NCBI GenBank assembly: GCA_031292575.1
Contig: JARLGX010000012.1
Span: forward strand, 1-33,762
Length of the DNA stretch: 33,762 nt
Direction: 5' to 3'
DNA from: Paludibacter sp.
GTDB taxonomy: Bacteria > Bacteroidota > Bacteroidia > Bacteroidales > Paludibacteraceae
Positions 1 to 7,351 of this stretch are shown one piece after another. The notes under the pieces were generated by a model, which searched no databases, was not told the DNA's origin, and was given only the letters and a program-made list of their open reading frames with translations. A program made the position numbers and the translations under genes. The first letter of the stretch is position 1, and each line of letters begins with the position of its first letter.

Positions 1-33
1 CCATAATTAGCTGAGCAAAGTTTGTCACTGGTG

Positions 34-59
34 GGTGGGATTTTCTTTTTAATCCCACC
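34..59. terminator. Terminator-like hairpin near left edge
   Basis: GGTGGGATT (34-42) pairs perfectly with AATCCCACC (51-59) around a T-rich loop. It may close a gene that lies left of the window. There is no clean T-run after it, so it could instead be one more palindromic repeat. Confidence 0.35.
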
Positions 60-244
60 GTTTGTACTATGAGGAATTGTATTCCGATAAACAAATTGGT
101 TTTTAAGACCGCATTACAAATGCTAAGAATACAAAAGTTGGAATTGAAATAAATCCCAACAACAGTGCGCAATTGTTTACATTTAAAGAATATATCCAGA
201 AGGACTTAGCCATTCACCGAACATCAGGAATTAGAAGACCTTCT

Positions 245-385
245 CACGCGCGATTTTATCGCGTGGAAAATTGTCTGAATCCGGATGAAGCTGATGAATC
301 AGATAAAAACAGCTATTCTGAAATCTGCTAAATCTTTAAATCTGATTAAATCGTGGTTCAGACTGTGACAAGTGAATGCCAAACA
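245..385 (+). repeat. Dispersed repeat family R1, copy 1 (full length)
   Basis: The unit opens with a hairpin (CACGCG...CGCGTG, 245-265), then runs from GTCTGAATC (273-281) to the complementary GGTTCAGAC, ending in GTGACAAGTGAATGCC. The same body recurs at 825-904 and the whole unit at 11416-11554. Terminal inverted halves and multiple copies point to a non-coding mobile or formerly mobile element. Confidence 0.75.
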
Positions 386-561
386 AAGAACAATATGCAC
401 GCTGACGCAAGTTTCTTGGTAAACCAAGCGGCATAGCCGAGCGGTAACTTGTGTCTTGTTTTGAAAAAACAATCTATTCTTCTTTTTTGCTATAACGAGC
501 AACACATGATTACAAATCGGCACGAACATGGGAGGTATTGGTAAGTTAGTATAACATATAC

Positions 562-756
562 CGTGCCTACAGCACTCTTTTACGGTTTGAGTGGTCGTTA
601 CACCGGGCTAAAGCCACGGTGTTACAAAACTAAATCGTGCCTCTGGCACTACTTGTCAAAGCCTTACTTTATATCGTCCCATAGGGACCCATTTTGTAAC
701 AACGGGTTTTAACCCGTTGCAGGAAGTAAAGAAAACAACTGGAGTCCCGTAAGGAC
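562..756. repeat. Cluster of short palindromic repeats
   Basis: Successive palindromes are visible: CGTGCCTACAGCACT (562-576), CACCGGGCTAAAGCCACGGTG (601-621) as a stem-loop, CGTGCCTCTGGCACT (636-650), GTCCCATAGGGAC (676-688), CAACGGGTTTTAACCCGTTG (700-719) and GTCCCGTAAGGAC (744-756). Two motifs occur twice in slightly diverged form. These resemble REP-like palindromes abundant in Bacteroidota intergenic DNA. Confidence 0.7.
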
Positions 757-824
757 GAAACATATAAAATAATAGGGCAAATACTTACCATCAGGTGTAT
801 ACACAAGCTGGTTTTGCAGTGAAA

Positions 825-904
825 CACAGCTATTCTGAAATCCGCTAAATCATTTAATCTGATTTAATCGTGGTTCAGACTGTGACAAGTGAATGCCAAA
901 CAAA
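825..904 (+). repeat. Dispersed repeat family R1, copy 2 (3' part)
   Basis: Matches the right half of copy 1 almost base for base, from CACAGCTATTCTGAAATC to GTGACAAGTGAATGCCAAAC, but lacks the leading hairpin and left inverted arm. It is therefore a truncated copy in the same orientation, 540 bases downstream. Confidence 0.75.
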
Positions 905-912
905 AGTGCAAC

Positions 913-947
913 ACGCAATCATCATACCCGTTGATGGTTGCGTTTTT
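913..947 (+). terminator. Terminator-like hairpin with T-run
   Basis: ACGCAATCATCA (913-924) pairs with TTGATGGTTGCGT (931-943) with one mismatch, and the stem runs into TTTTTC. No gene ends just before it, so it may protect the downstream LytTR gene from read-through or be another palindrome. Confidence 0.4.
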
Positions 948-996
948 CATCCTTGATGCTTAAAAACACCACATTTTTATACATTTTTTTGTCAAA

Positions 997-1083
997 AAAT
1001 AAAGATGTCCAAAAATAAATGTAATTGCATTTTTAATTATCTGAAAAACAAGAAATTAAAATAAAGGGATGTCCAAAATTAAT
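997..1083 (+). promoter_or_regulatory. Direct repeat upstream of the LytTR gene (possible operator)
   Basis: The string AAATAAAG(GG)ATGTCCAAAA occurs twice, with ATGTCC at 1005 and again at 1069, 64 bases (about six helical turns) apart, both within 200 bases upstream of the LytTR gene. LytTR proteins bind direct repeats, so autoregulation is a reasonable inference, though the sequence could be chance in AT-rich DNA. Confidence 0.35.
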
Positions 1084-1093
1084 TTATTGAAAA

Positions 1094-1126
1094 TTTGGTT
1101 GTTACTAATTTAAGTATTTATATTTA
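1094..1126 (+). promoter_or_regulatory. Weak promoter candidate for the LytTR gene
   Basis: TTTG (1094-1097) lies 21 bases before TATATTTA (1119-1126), close to the Bacteroidota pattern TTTG-N19-TAnnTTTG but with the last base of the -7 box changed. It is 66 bases before the start codon. Confidence 0.3.
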
Positions 1127-1191
1127 CAGCAAAAATTAACTCGTTTTAAAACCAAGTCTTAAAGCTTACGAAGACATAGAGCTAACCCACT

Positions 1192-2067
1192 ATGCAGAAA
1201 AGAATAAAAAACTACCTGAACGAACCATCCACGTTATTTTTATCCTACACAGAAGGAAAAATCTATTTTATCTTATTGATACCGATACTGGGCCTTTCAT
1301 TAAACATTCTCCAACCCATGGGGCTCGTTAATTGGCACGAGTTTCACAAAGACTTGATTTTAAACTGCTACAGTCTTAACTTAGTTGGCACTTACGCTGT
1401 ACTATACTTCGTTTACTCCCGGCTTCGCCCAGCCTATTTCTGTCGCGAAAGCTGGACAAAAGGCAAACAGCTACATCTTCTAAGCATTTACATCCCCCTG
1501 GCGGCTGTCAGCAGTTGGGTATTTGTAGCCTTCCATACTCAGGAAGTTGAGTTCAGCCTAAATTCATTTTTAAATATACAGGTTTATAATTGCATAGCAA
1601 GCTTATTCATCATTCCCGGTTTTAGCTATTTTATTTCTCACAAAATCAAACCTGTAATCGAAGAAAAAGAAGAATTCACTCCCGAAAACAATGAAACATG
1701 GGAAAGCACTGAACTTCCTTCCGAAATGATAATAAACAGTATACCATTGGTTACAGATAATATCAGTTATATCGAAAGCAAAGGGAACGATTTACATTTT
1801 TGGGTACTACATAACGGGGGATTAATAGAAATCATTACGCGGTATACATTGAAAAAACTTCAAAGTGATTTAAAAGAATATGTACAGTTTTATCGCTGGC
1901 AAAATTCATTTATTGTAAACATACATCATGTAAAAGACTGGGATATAGTTGACGGAAAGATGATTATTCATCCTAAATATTGTACAGTAGAAATCACAGT
2001 AAATCGGAAGAGGTCGGAAGAAATAAAAGAATTACTCCGTAAAAATTACATATTCAGAGCAAAGTAA
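1192..2067 (+). CDS. Membrane-anchored LytTR-family DNA-binding regulator
   Basis: A 291-residue protein with about four hydrophobic helices (roughly residues 24-43, 57-76, 94-114, 126-148), an acidic linker, and a C-terminal LytTR domain (about 185-288). The domain shows the family signature ISYIES at 191-196 and FYRWQNSFIVN at 233-243, the segment that sits near the DNA-contacting loops. There is no receiver domain, so it is not a classical AgrA/LytR response regulator; it resembles the membrane-bound LytTR proteins common in Bacteroidota. Inference: it senses something at the inner membrane and binds direct repeats nearby. Two candidate targets flank it: the repeat pair upstream at 997-1083 and the 20-bp phased repeats at 2561-2614 before the next gene. 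ATG start follows a plausible leader; no close Shine-Dalgarno, as is usual in this phylum. Confidence 0.85.
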   Translation: MQKRIKNYLNEPSTLFLSYTEGKIYFILLIPILGLSLNILQPMGLVNWHEFHKDLILNCYSLNLVGTYAVLYFVYSRLRPAYFCRESWTKGKQLHLLSIYIPLAAVSSWVFVAFHTQEVEFSLNSFLNIQVYNCIASLFIIPGFSYFISHKIKPVIEEKEEFTPENNETWESTELPSEMIINSIPLVTDNISYIESKGNDLHFWVLHNGGLIEIITRYTLKKLQSDLKEYVQFYRWQNSFIVNIHHVKDWDIVDGKMIIHPKYCTVEITVNRKRSEEIKELLRKNYIFRAK

Positions 2068-2124
2068 TGAAGTCGTCTTGACTTTTTGATGAATATTAGA
2101 GATTATAAAAGTTAGTTTTTTATT

Positions 2125-2299
2125 GACCCCCAAACCCCCAAATGGGGGCTTTATGACCAAGTATGTAAAATTCTCTTTAATGATATTCTTTTCTTAGAAT
2201 CACTCTTGAGCCCCCATTTGGGGGTTTGGGGGTCATAACAGAAAAAAAACGTCTACTATCTTGGAATTCGAAATTATAAGGATTGTAACTTATATAATG
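2125..2299 (+). repeat. Long inverted-repeat element R2, copy 1
   Basis: GACCCCCAAACCCCCAAATGGGGGCT at 2125-2150 is repeated in reverse complement at about 2210-2235, giving a 26-bp stem around a 60-base spacer. From 2171 to 2299 the sequence is almost identical, in reverse complement, to 33622-33762 at the right end of the window, apart from about 14 extra bases there. The CCCCCAAA...TTTGGGGG core is a repeat type often seen in Bacteroidota. Confidence 0.8.
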
Positions 2300-2338
2300 C
2301 CTATTATTAAATAGACTTTATTGACCTGTGTAGCTTAT

Positions 2339-2510
2339 AATGTCGCTCCTACGGAGCTTAATGGCAACAAATGAAAGACTTTTTCTACCTCCCGATAGCT
2401 ATCGGGAATCGCTTCTCCGAAGCTTACAAATATAAGAGTTCCGTTAGGAACGTTAATCTGGTAGAATTTGTATACCAGTACAAAATGAAAGCTCCGTAGG
2501 AGCGACATTA
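2339..2510. mobile_element. MITE-like element with perfect 21-bp terminal inverted repeats
   Basis: TAATGTCGCTCCTACGGAGC(T) at 2339-2359 is the exact reverse complement of the 21 bases at 2490-2510. Inside are three more palindromes: CCCGATAGCTATCGGG (2391-2406), GCTTCTCCGAAGC (2411-2423) and GTTCCGTTAGGAAC (2438-2451). At 172 bases with no coding capacity it has the shape of a non-autonomous mobile element or composite REP. A 75-codon open frame on the minus strand is produced by the palindromes and is not taken as a gene. Confidence 0.55.
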
Positions 2511-2560
2511 TTGTAAAGTCAGGATGAATTTTCCACTTCTCTCCCACCCTTACCCAAAAC

Positions 2561-2614
2561 AAGTTATCACACTATCCTGCAATTTATCACAGAATCCTGC
2601 AATCCATCACATTG
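2561..2614 (+). promoter_or_regulatory. Three phased 20-bp direct repeats (operator candidate)
   Basis: AAGTTATCACACTATCCTGC (2561-2580) is followed immediately by AATTTATCACAGAATCCTGC (2581-2600; 17 of 20 identical) and by AATCCATCACATTG (2601-2614), a partial third unit. The 20-base period is close to two helical turns. The array ends 27 bases before a -7 box at 2641, where an activator would bind. LytTR sites are direct repeats with about a two-turn period, and the LytTR gene is directly upstream. Confidence 0.55.
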
Positions 2615-2640
2615 TTATTTTTAACCTGAAATGAAGCCAT

Positions 2641-2648
2641 TATCTTTG
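2641..2648 (+). promoter_or_regulatory. -7 promoter box for the 2706 gene
   Basis: TATCTTTG fits the Bacteroidota -7 consensus TAnnTTTG, 58 bases before the ATG at 2706. No good -33 TTTG lies 19 bases upstream (the position reads TTTT), which fits a promoter that needs an activator bound at the neighbouring repeats. Confidence 0.45.
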
Positions 2649-2705
2649 AGCCGTCGAAAGACAGAGATAATTTTCAATTTATAAATTCATAATTCAAAAG
2701 AGACT

Positions 2706-3413
2706 ATGGCAGCAGGAGCAAGAATTCCTCGCAGTATTAATGAGTTCGGTAATTATATAGTAAAAACAAACGGCTATATCAGCACCGGCGACCCTGTAAC
2801 TAACGGTGAAAGACTGGGACTTTTACCTGTTGAAATAACACAATGGAAAGCATTTGAAACACAATGTACTCCATTACTTGCGATGTATAATGATATTACC
2901 AACAGCCGTACACGCGCTATTCGTAATAACATAATACAAATCATTGATAATACGATTGCATATGATCAGTCAAACCATATTCTTGATCGTATAGCCGCTT
3001 CGCCCAATGCAACAATTTATGATTTGGGTATATTTAATATCAATGGTGGCGTATTACCTAAAACAACCCGTACAATACCTACGGTAGCTATCAGGGAGTT
3101 GGTGTCGGTAACTTTTCAAATACTTGGAGGTGCAATGTTGGGTATAAAATGTTACAGTACCACCGGTTCACGGGCAGCTATATTTGGTGAGGCTGATTGT
3201 GTGCAGATTCTCTATCAAACAGGCACTACGCCTCCTGCATCCACAAGCGACGATACATTGAAGTCGGGTATTTCTACCAAGGCATCGTTTAATCTCACAC
3301 TCAATCCCGAGACTAAGGGAAAGTATCTTTATATTTACTTTCGGTGGTACAATACCAAGCACCCTGAACTGGCAGGACCCTGGAGTGAATTACAGTCTAC
3401 GATGATTATGTAA
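2706..3413 (+). CDS. Conserved-type hypothetical protein, 235 residues
   Basis: I do not recognise a named family with certainty. The protein has no signal peptide and no membrane segment. The N-terminal two thirds look helical and soluble. The last 60 residues (about 175-235) look like a short beta-rich domain ending in YFRWYNTKHPELAGPWSE, which resembles the closing strands of a fibronectin-type or similar sandwich fold. Similar proteins with a 'GPWS' end are, as I recall, common in Bacteroidota without known function. The gene stands alone: a promoter box at 2641, three phased direct repeats at 2561-2614 in front of it, and a clear terminator behind it (3446-3489). This places it as a singly transcribed, probably regulated gene, and the adjacent LytTR regulator is the obvious candidate controller. 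Function unknown. Confidence 0.8.
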   Translation: MAAGARIPRSINEFGNYIVKTNGYISTGDPVTNGERLGLLPVEITQWKAFETQCTPLLAMYNDITNSRTRAIRNNIIQIIDNTIAYDQSNHILDRIAASPNATIYDLGIFNINGGVLPKTTRTIPTVAIRELVSVTFQILGGAMLGIKCYSTTGSRAAIFGEADCVQILYQTGTTPPASTSDDTLKSGISTKASFNLTLNPETKGKYLYIYFRWYNTKHPELAGPWSELQSTMIM

Positions 3414-3445
3414 ACATCCGGTAGTAAGGTGTCACTGTAAGAAAA

Positions 3446-3489
3446 AATAATGCAATTATCGATTGAACGGTAATTGTATTATTTTTTTG
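3446..3489 (+). terminator. Rho-independent terminator after the 2706 gene
   Basis: AATAATGCAATTA (3446-3458) pairs with TAATTGTATTATT (3471-3483) with one mismatch, followed by a run of T to 3488. It sits 33 bases after the stop codon at 3413. Confidence 0.75.
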
Positions 3490-3909
3490 TATAACCATCA
3501 ACTCTTTCAAGTAAAGGTCAGAATATATTCTTTGCAAGCAAAGCGAACAAGTTCGAGCGATGGTATTTAAATATTTCATTCTGCCCCTCGTTTGCAACGA
3601 GGGCTAATTGGTTAAACGTTTTTAAACTGATAAGTGAAATATTAGCGGCTACAAAAAAATGCAATTGAAATTTACAATGATAAAAGAATTCAGTTATCTT
3701 TACATTTTAAAACACCAAATTACGTCTATAGTAACAACTAAAATTATTGTTTTAACCTGTAGCCATATTTTAGGACAAGACAAAAAAAACAAAAACAGTA
3801 GACATCTAAATACCGAGTGTCAAGAATTAACCATCCTAAATAAGAGGAATGATTTTGATTCTAAAAAAAAATAGATTATATTTGTAAATCAACATTTTAA
3901 AACAAAGGA
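3490..3909. other. Intergenic stretch before nhaD
   Basis: About 420 bases. It holds a palindrome GCCCCTCGTT...AACGAGGGCT (3583-3604) of the REP-like kind, AT-rich DNA with a 71-codon open frame (3659-3874) that I reject, and the nhaD promoter at 3854-3884. Confidence 0.5.
3854..3884 (+). promoter_or_regulatory. Promoter of nhaD (Bacteroidota type)
   Basis: TTTG at 3854-3857, 19 bases, then TATATTTG at 3877-3884: an exact match to the Bacteroidota promoter pattern TTTG-N19-TAnnTTTG. The predicted start of transcription is 15-20 bases before the ATG at 3910, giving a very short leader. Confidence 0.65.
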
Positions 3910-5190
3910 ATGATACTTTCTATAATCATAATTTTTATTATAGGATATATTGCTATAGCTTTCGAACATAGCATTAAACTAGATAAAGCCGCATCGGCTT
4001 TGATAACAGGTGTTCTTTGTTGGGTAGTGTTTATTGTTTTTTCACCTGATAAACACAATGTGAATGAACAACTTGTTGCACATCTTGGAGATGTTTCGGG
4101 CATTTTGTTTTTCCTTTTGGGAGCAATGACTATAGTTGAACTTATTGATGCACACGAAGGTTTCAATATTATCACAGCCAGAATAACAGAAACGAAAAAG
4201 AAGAATTTGATTTGGATAATCGGGCTGATTACTTTTTTTCTATCAGCTGTATTGGATAATCTGACAACGACAATTGTAGTGATTTCATTATTGCAGAAAC
4301 TGATAAAAAGCAAAGACGACCGATTAATGTTCGTGGGGATAGTAATAATTGCTGCAAATGCTGGCGGTGCATGGTCGCCTATTGGTGATGTAACGACTAC
4401 GATGCTATGGATAGGCGGTCAAATAACCACTTCAAATATTATATTGAAACTGATATTGCCGAGTCTGGTTTGCCTGATTGTACCACTAATATTGGTAACA
4501 TTCAGATTAAAGGGAAATGTAGAAAAACCGTCTGCCACTAGTTTACAATATTCTGATATTTTGTCAAAAAAACACCAATATATCGTTTTGATTTCGGGTG
4601 TTTTGGTGTTAATGATGGTTCCGGTTTTTAAAACTCTTACTCATTTACCACCCTATATGGGAATATTATTAGGATTGGGCATATTGTGGATAGTTACAGC
4701 CGTACTAAATAAATCGAAAGCTGTTGAGCATAAAGAGAAATTCTCTGTATCTCAAGCACTGAAAAATATTGACATCCCGAGTATTTTGTTTTTTCTGGGA
4801 ATTTTAATTGCTATTGCTGCGATGCAATCTTCAGGAATTCTGACCGGTTTAGCCGATAAAATGACAACCAGTATTGGGAATACAAATATTATTGTTATGT
4901 CCATCGGGTTACTTTCAAGCGTAATTGATAATGTGCCGTTGGTAGCAGCGGCACAAGGCATGTATGGTTTACATCAATATCCTGTTGATCATTATTTTTG
5001 GGAATTTCTGGCTTATTGTGCCGGAACGGGAGGAAGTGCTTTGATAATTGGTTCGGCAGCCGGAGTTGTGGCTATGGGAATGGAAAATATGAGTTTTATG
5101 TGGTATTTGAAAAAAATCAGCTGGCTTGCATTGATTGGTTTCTTTTCAGGAGCGTTAGTTTATATTATTCAAGATTATTTATTCTTCTAA
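3910..5190 (+). CDS. nhaD: Na+/H+ antiporter, NhaD family
   Basis: A 426-residue inner-membrane protein with about 11-12 hydrophobic helices, of normal NhaD length. Family marks in order: GAMTIVELIDAHEGFNIIT (about residues 72-90), the charged break SAVLDNLTTTIVV (about 112-124), the core NAGGAWSPIGDVTTTMLW (about 149-166), and in the second half SSVIDNVPLVAAA (about 336-348), whose DN pair mirrors the first-half DN, as expected of the inverted-repeat ion-transporter fold. NhaD exports Na+ or Li+ in exchange for H+, giving salt and alkali tolerance and pH homeostasis. It has its own promoter at 3854-3884; its stop is only 13 bases before the DUF389 gene, so the two are probably one transcript. 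The start codon is preceded by AAAGGA directly. Confidence 0.9.
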   Translation: MILSIIIIFIIGYIAIAFEHSIKLDKAASALITGVLCWVVFIVFSPDKHNVNEQLVAHLGDVSGILFFLLGAMTIVELIDAHEGFNIITARITETKKKNLIWIIGLITFFLSAVLDNLTTTIVVISLLQKLIKSKDDRLMFVGIVIIAANAGGAWSPIGDVTTTMLWIGGQITTSNIILKLILPSLVCLIVPLILVTFRLKGNVEKPSATSLQYSDILSKKHQYIVLISGVLVLMMVPVFKTLTHLPPYMGILLGLGILWIVTAVLNKSKAVEHKEKFSVSQALKNIDIPSILFFLGILIAIAAMQSSGILTGLADKMTTSIGNTNIIVMSIGLLSSVIDNVPLVAAAQGMYGLHQYPVDHYFWEFLAYCAGTGGSALIIGSAAGVVAMGMENMSFMWYLKKISWLALIGFFSGALVYIIQDYLFF

Positions 5191-5203
5191 CAATCTGTTA
5201 TCA

Positions 5204-6562
5204 ATGAAAAAAATAGCTGCAATCATCTTAGTATTTATAAGAGACCGGTTCAACTTAAGTCATGAACAGGATGACTATCAATCGACTATTCTTGCGATAG
5301 AAAAAGGGGTTGATTTTAGGGGTGTGAATGTGTGGACGCTCATTTTTGCAATTTTTATTGCTTCTATTGGGTTAAATGTCAATTCTACAGCAGTTATTAT
5401 TGGCGCTATGCTTATATCCCCGTTGATGGGTCCAATTATGGGATTAGGACTAAGTGTTGGGATAAATGACTTTGCACTACTAAAAAAATCGCTTAGAAAC
5501 ATGTCGATTGCCGTGGTAATAAGCATTATCACTTCAACCATCTATTTTTATATAAGTCCTTTGAATGAAGCGCAGTCGGAATTGCTATCAAGGACTACAC
5601 CTACTATATATGATGTTTTGATTGCTCTTTTTGGTGGTTTTGCAGGAATTGTTGCCGGATCAACCAGAGAAAAAGGTACTGTAATTCCCGGGGTAGCTAT
5701 TGCTACAGCTCTAATGCCTCCACTTTGTACTGCGGGATTTGGAATTGCAACCGGTCATTTCTTTTATTTTATAGGTGCAGCCTACTTGTTTTTTATTAAT
5801 GCTGTGATGATAAGTTTATCCACATTTTTGTTTGTGCGGTTTTTAAAATTTCCGCTTAAACAAGAAGTTGACAAAGCTCATACTGTCAAGGTAAAAAGAT
5901 ACATCTATATTGTGGTTACCATCACTGTTTTACCAAGTATTTATTTCGCCTATCAGATTGTTCAACAAACTATTTTCAAAACAAATGCAGTTAAATTTAT
6001 TAATAAAGAATTGGTTTTTAAACAGAGTCAGGTTATCAATACAAGATACACATACAACAGAACAGATAGTGACCAGATAGAAGTGTTGCTTACTGGTGAG
6101 AAAATTGATCAGGCAACCATTGAAAAATTGAAAAATAAACTAAAGTACTACTCGTTAAATAAAGTTCGTTTGGTTATAAAACAGGGTTTTAATAACAGTT
6201 CAAGCTTAGACATGAGCCAATTAAAGAGCGGAATAATTGAAGAAATTTATCATAAAAATGATTTAGCACTTGTAGATAAAGATGAACGGATTAAAGTATT
6301 GGAAAATGAATTAATCGGATCTATAAATGTTCGTTACCCAATAAAAGACATTACTGAAGAAATGAATGCTATTAATCCTAAAATACGGTCGGTAAGTGCC
6401 AATCAGCTTGTTTATTATAACTTAGATAACCAGAAAATGGACACCACAATCACTGTAAACATAAGATTAAAATCCAGACTGAGCTTGAAAGAACACCATA
6501 CGATACAGAAGTGGTTATATAAGCGACTTAAAAATGGAAATGTAAAAATAATAGAAGAATAA
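5204..6562 (+). CDS. DUF389 integral membrane protein
   Basis: 452 residues. The hydrophobic DUF389 domain spans about residues 40-255 with about six helices. Its conserved signatures are present: NSTAVIIGAMLISPLMGPIM (about 60-79), then GIVAGSTREKG and ATALMPPLCTAGFG (about 167-180). A long hydrophilic C-terminal part (about 255-452) follows, predicted as a soluble appendage. The biochemical role of DUF389 proteins is not established. It is 13 bases downstream of nhaD on the same strand, so a link to cation or osmotic homeostasis is an inference from position. No signal peptide. Start codon chosen because it is the first ATG after the nhaD stop and leaves the family N-terminus intact. Confidence 0.85.
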   Translation: MKKIAAIILVFIRDRFNLSHEQDDYQSTILAIEKGVDFRGVNVWTLIFAIFIASIGLNVNSTAVIIGAMLISPLMGPIMGLGLSVGINDFALLKKSLRNMSIAVVISIITSTIYFYISPLNEAQSELLSRTTPTIYDVLIALFGGFAGIVAGSTREKGTVIPGVAIATALMPPLCTAGFGIATGHFFYFIGAAYLFFINAVMISLSTFLFVRFLKFPLKQEVDKAHTVKVKRYIYIVVTITVLPSIYFAYQIVQQTIFKTNAVKFINKELVFKQSQVINTRYTYNRTDSDQIEVLLTGEKIDQATIEKLKNKLKYYSLNKVRLVIKQGFNNSSSLDMSQLKSGIIEEIYHKNDLALVDKDERIKVLENELIGSINVRYPIKDITEEMNAINPKIRSVSANQLVYYNLDNQKMDTTITVNIRLKSRLSLKEHHTIQKWLYKRLKNGNVKIIEE

Positions 6563-7014
6563 TGAGTTTAATAATTCCTTATTTTGACATCAAACAATAA
6601 TCAATAGCAACGATAGTGAAATGAATAATTATTGATATTTATTTATGATAATCGATACAAATTCAGAAATAATTATATCTTTGCAATCTCAATTTAATCT
6701 GAATTTAATACTCCACTTCAAAAGTAAAATCATATAAATATATAAATCGCTATATATTAAGATTCTAATTCTTTTGATATTCACCCGAAACCATTCATCT
6801 TAATAACTAATATTAATGTGAATATGTATCAACTCGACTTTTCGATTATGGGACAATGACTTTTTAGTATAATACTAATTAGTTTAACTATAACCATCAC
6901 CCCAATACCGTACTAATTAAAAAATCAAATAATTGATTAGGATTAGAATACATCAAAAGGTATGTATTATTGAAGACAACGAATGAACAATAATGACTAA
7001 AAATTTTATTAAAA
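6563..7014. other. AT-rich gene-free stretch
   Basis: About 450 bases, visibly very AT-rich, without a credible gene. A possible -7 box TATCTTTG occurs at 6676-6683 but lacks a -33 partner and lies 330 bases from the next gene. No repeats of the families seen elsewhere. Confidence 0.5.
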
Positions 7015-7323
7015 ATGAAGATTGCAGTACCCACAAAAGATGACGAACAAATTGCTGATCAATTTGAGAATTTTGAATTTTACACCATCTTTTGTATTTC
7101 GGACGATAATGAAATTATGGCTGAGACGATTCTTGAAACTCCTAATGATGGTTGTAGTGAATTCCAAATTGCCAATGATTTGGCAGAAATGGGAGTAAAT
7201 ATAATGTTTGTCTGTCAAATAAACAACTTACTAAGTAGGGAATTGGGTTCACACCATATCCATTTAATTTGCAACTGTGAAGGTAATATTTACGAACTGG
7301 TAGAAAAGTACCTGACAGCTTAG
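7015..7323 (+). CDS. NifX/NifB-like small protein (Nitro_FeMo-Co fold)
   Basis: 102 residues opening with MKIAVPTKDDEQIADQFENF, the typical first strand and loop of the dinitrogenase iron-molybdenum cofactor-binding fold (NifX, NafY, NifB C-terminus). The domain fills the whole protein. Free-standing versions occur in many anaerobes without nitrogenase and their role is unclear. The usual HFG in the first loop is replaced by QFE; cysteines are at about residues 28, 47, 64, 88 and 90. No nif gene is seen in the window, so nitrogenase maturation is not supported. It ends 28 bases before the CLC gene on the same strand, so they are likely co-transcribed, which suggests a ligand-binding or regulatory partner of the transporter (inference only). 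Confidence 0.75.
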   Translation: MKIAVPTKDDEQIADQFENFEFYTIFCISDDNEIMAETILETPNDGCSEFQIANDLAEMGVNIMFVCQINNLLSRELGSHHIHLICNCEGNIYELVEKYLTA

Positions 7324-7351
7324 TATTTTTGTTGATGTTATATATTAGATT

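Larger units (their letters stand above)
1..1191. other. Gene-free region filled with repeats and palindromes
   Basis: I see no credible gene in this 1.2 kb. It holds a 9-bp perfect hairpin near the left edge, copy 1 and copy 2 of a dispersed repeat, a cluster of at least six short palindromes (562-756), a terminator-like hairpin (913-947), and an AT-rich leader in front of the LytTR gene. The short open frames here run through the palindromes and are not convincing. Bases 60-240 show nothing recognisable. Confidence 0.7.

Noticed and set aside
299-529. Minus-strand 76-codon frame
   Set aside because: It runs through dispersed repeat R1 and palindromes; composition is not protein-like.
2335-2562. 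Minus-strand 75-codon frame
   Set aside because: It is made of the MITE-like element's palindromes; no homologue-like pattern.
3659-3874. 71-codon open frame before nhaD
   Set aside because: Low-complexity AT-rich composition, no recognisable features, and its end overlaps the nhaD promoter.
7015-7323. Part of a nitrogenase cluster
   Set aside because: Only the NifX-like fold is present; no nif structural or cofactor gene is in the window.
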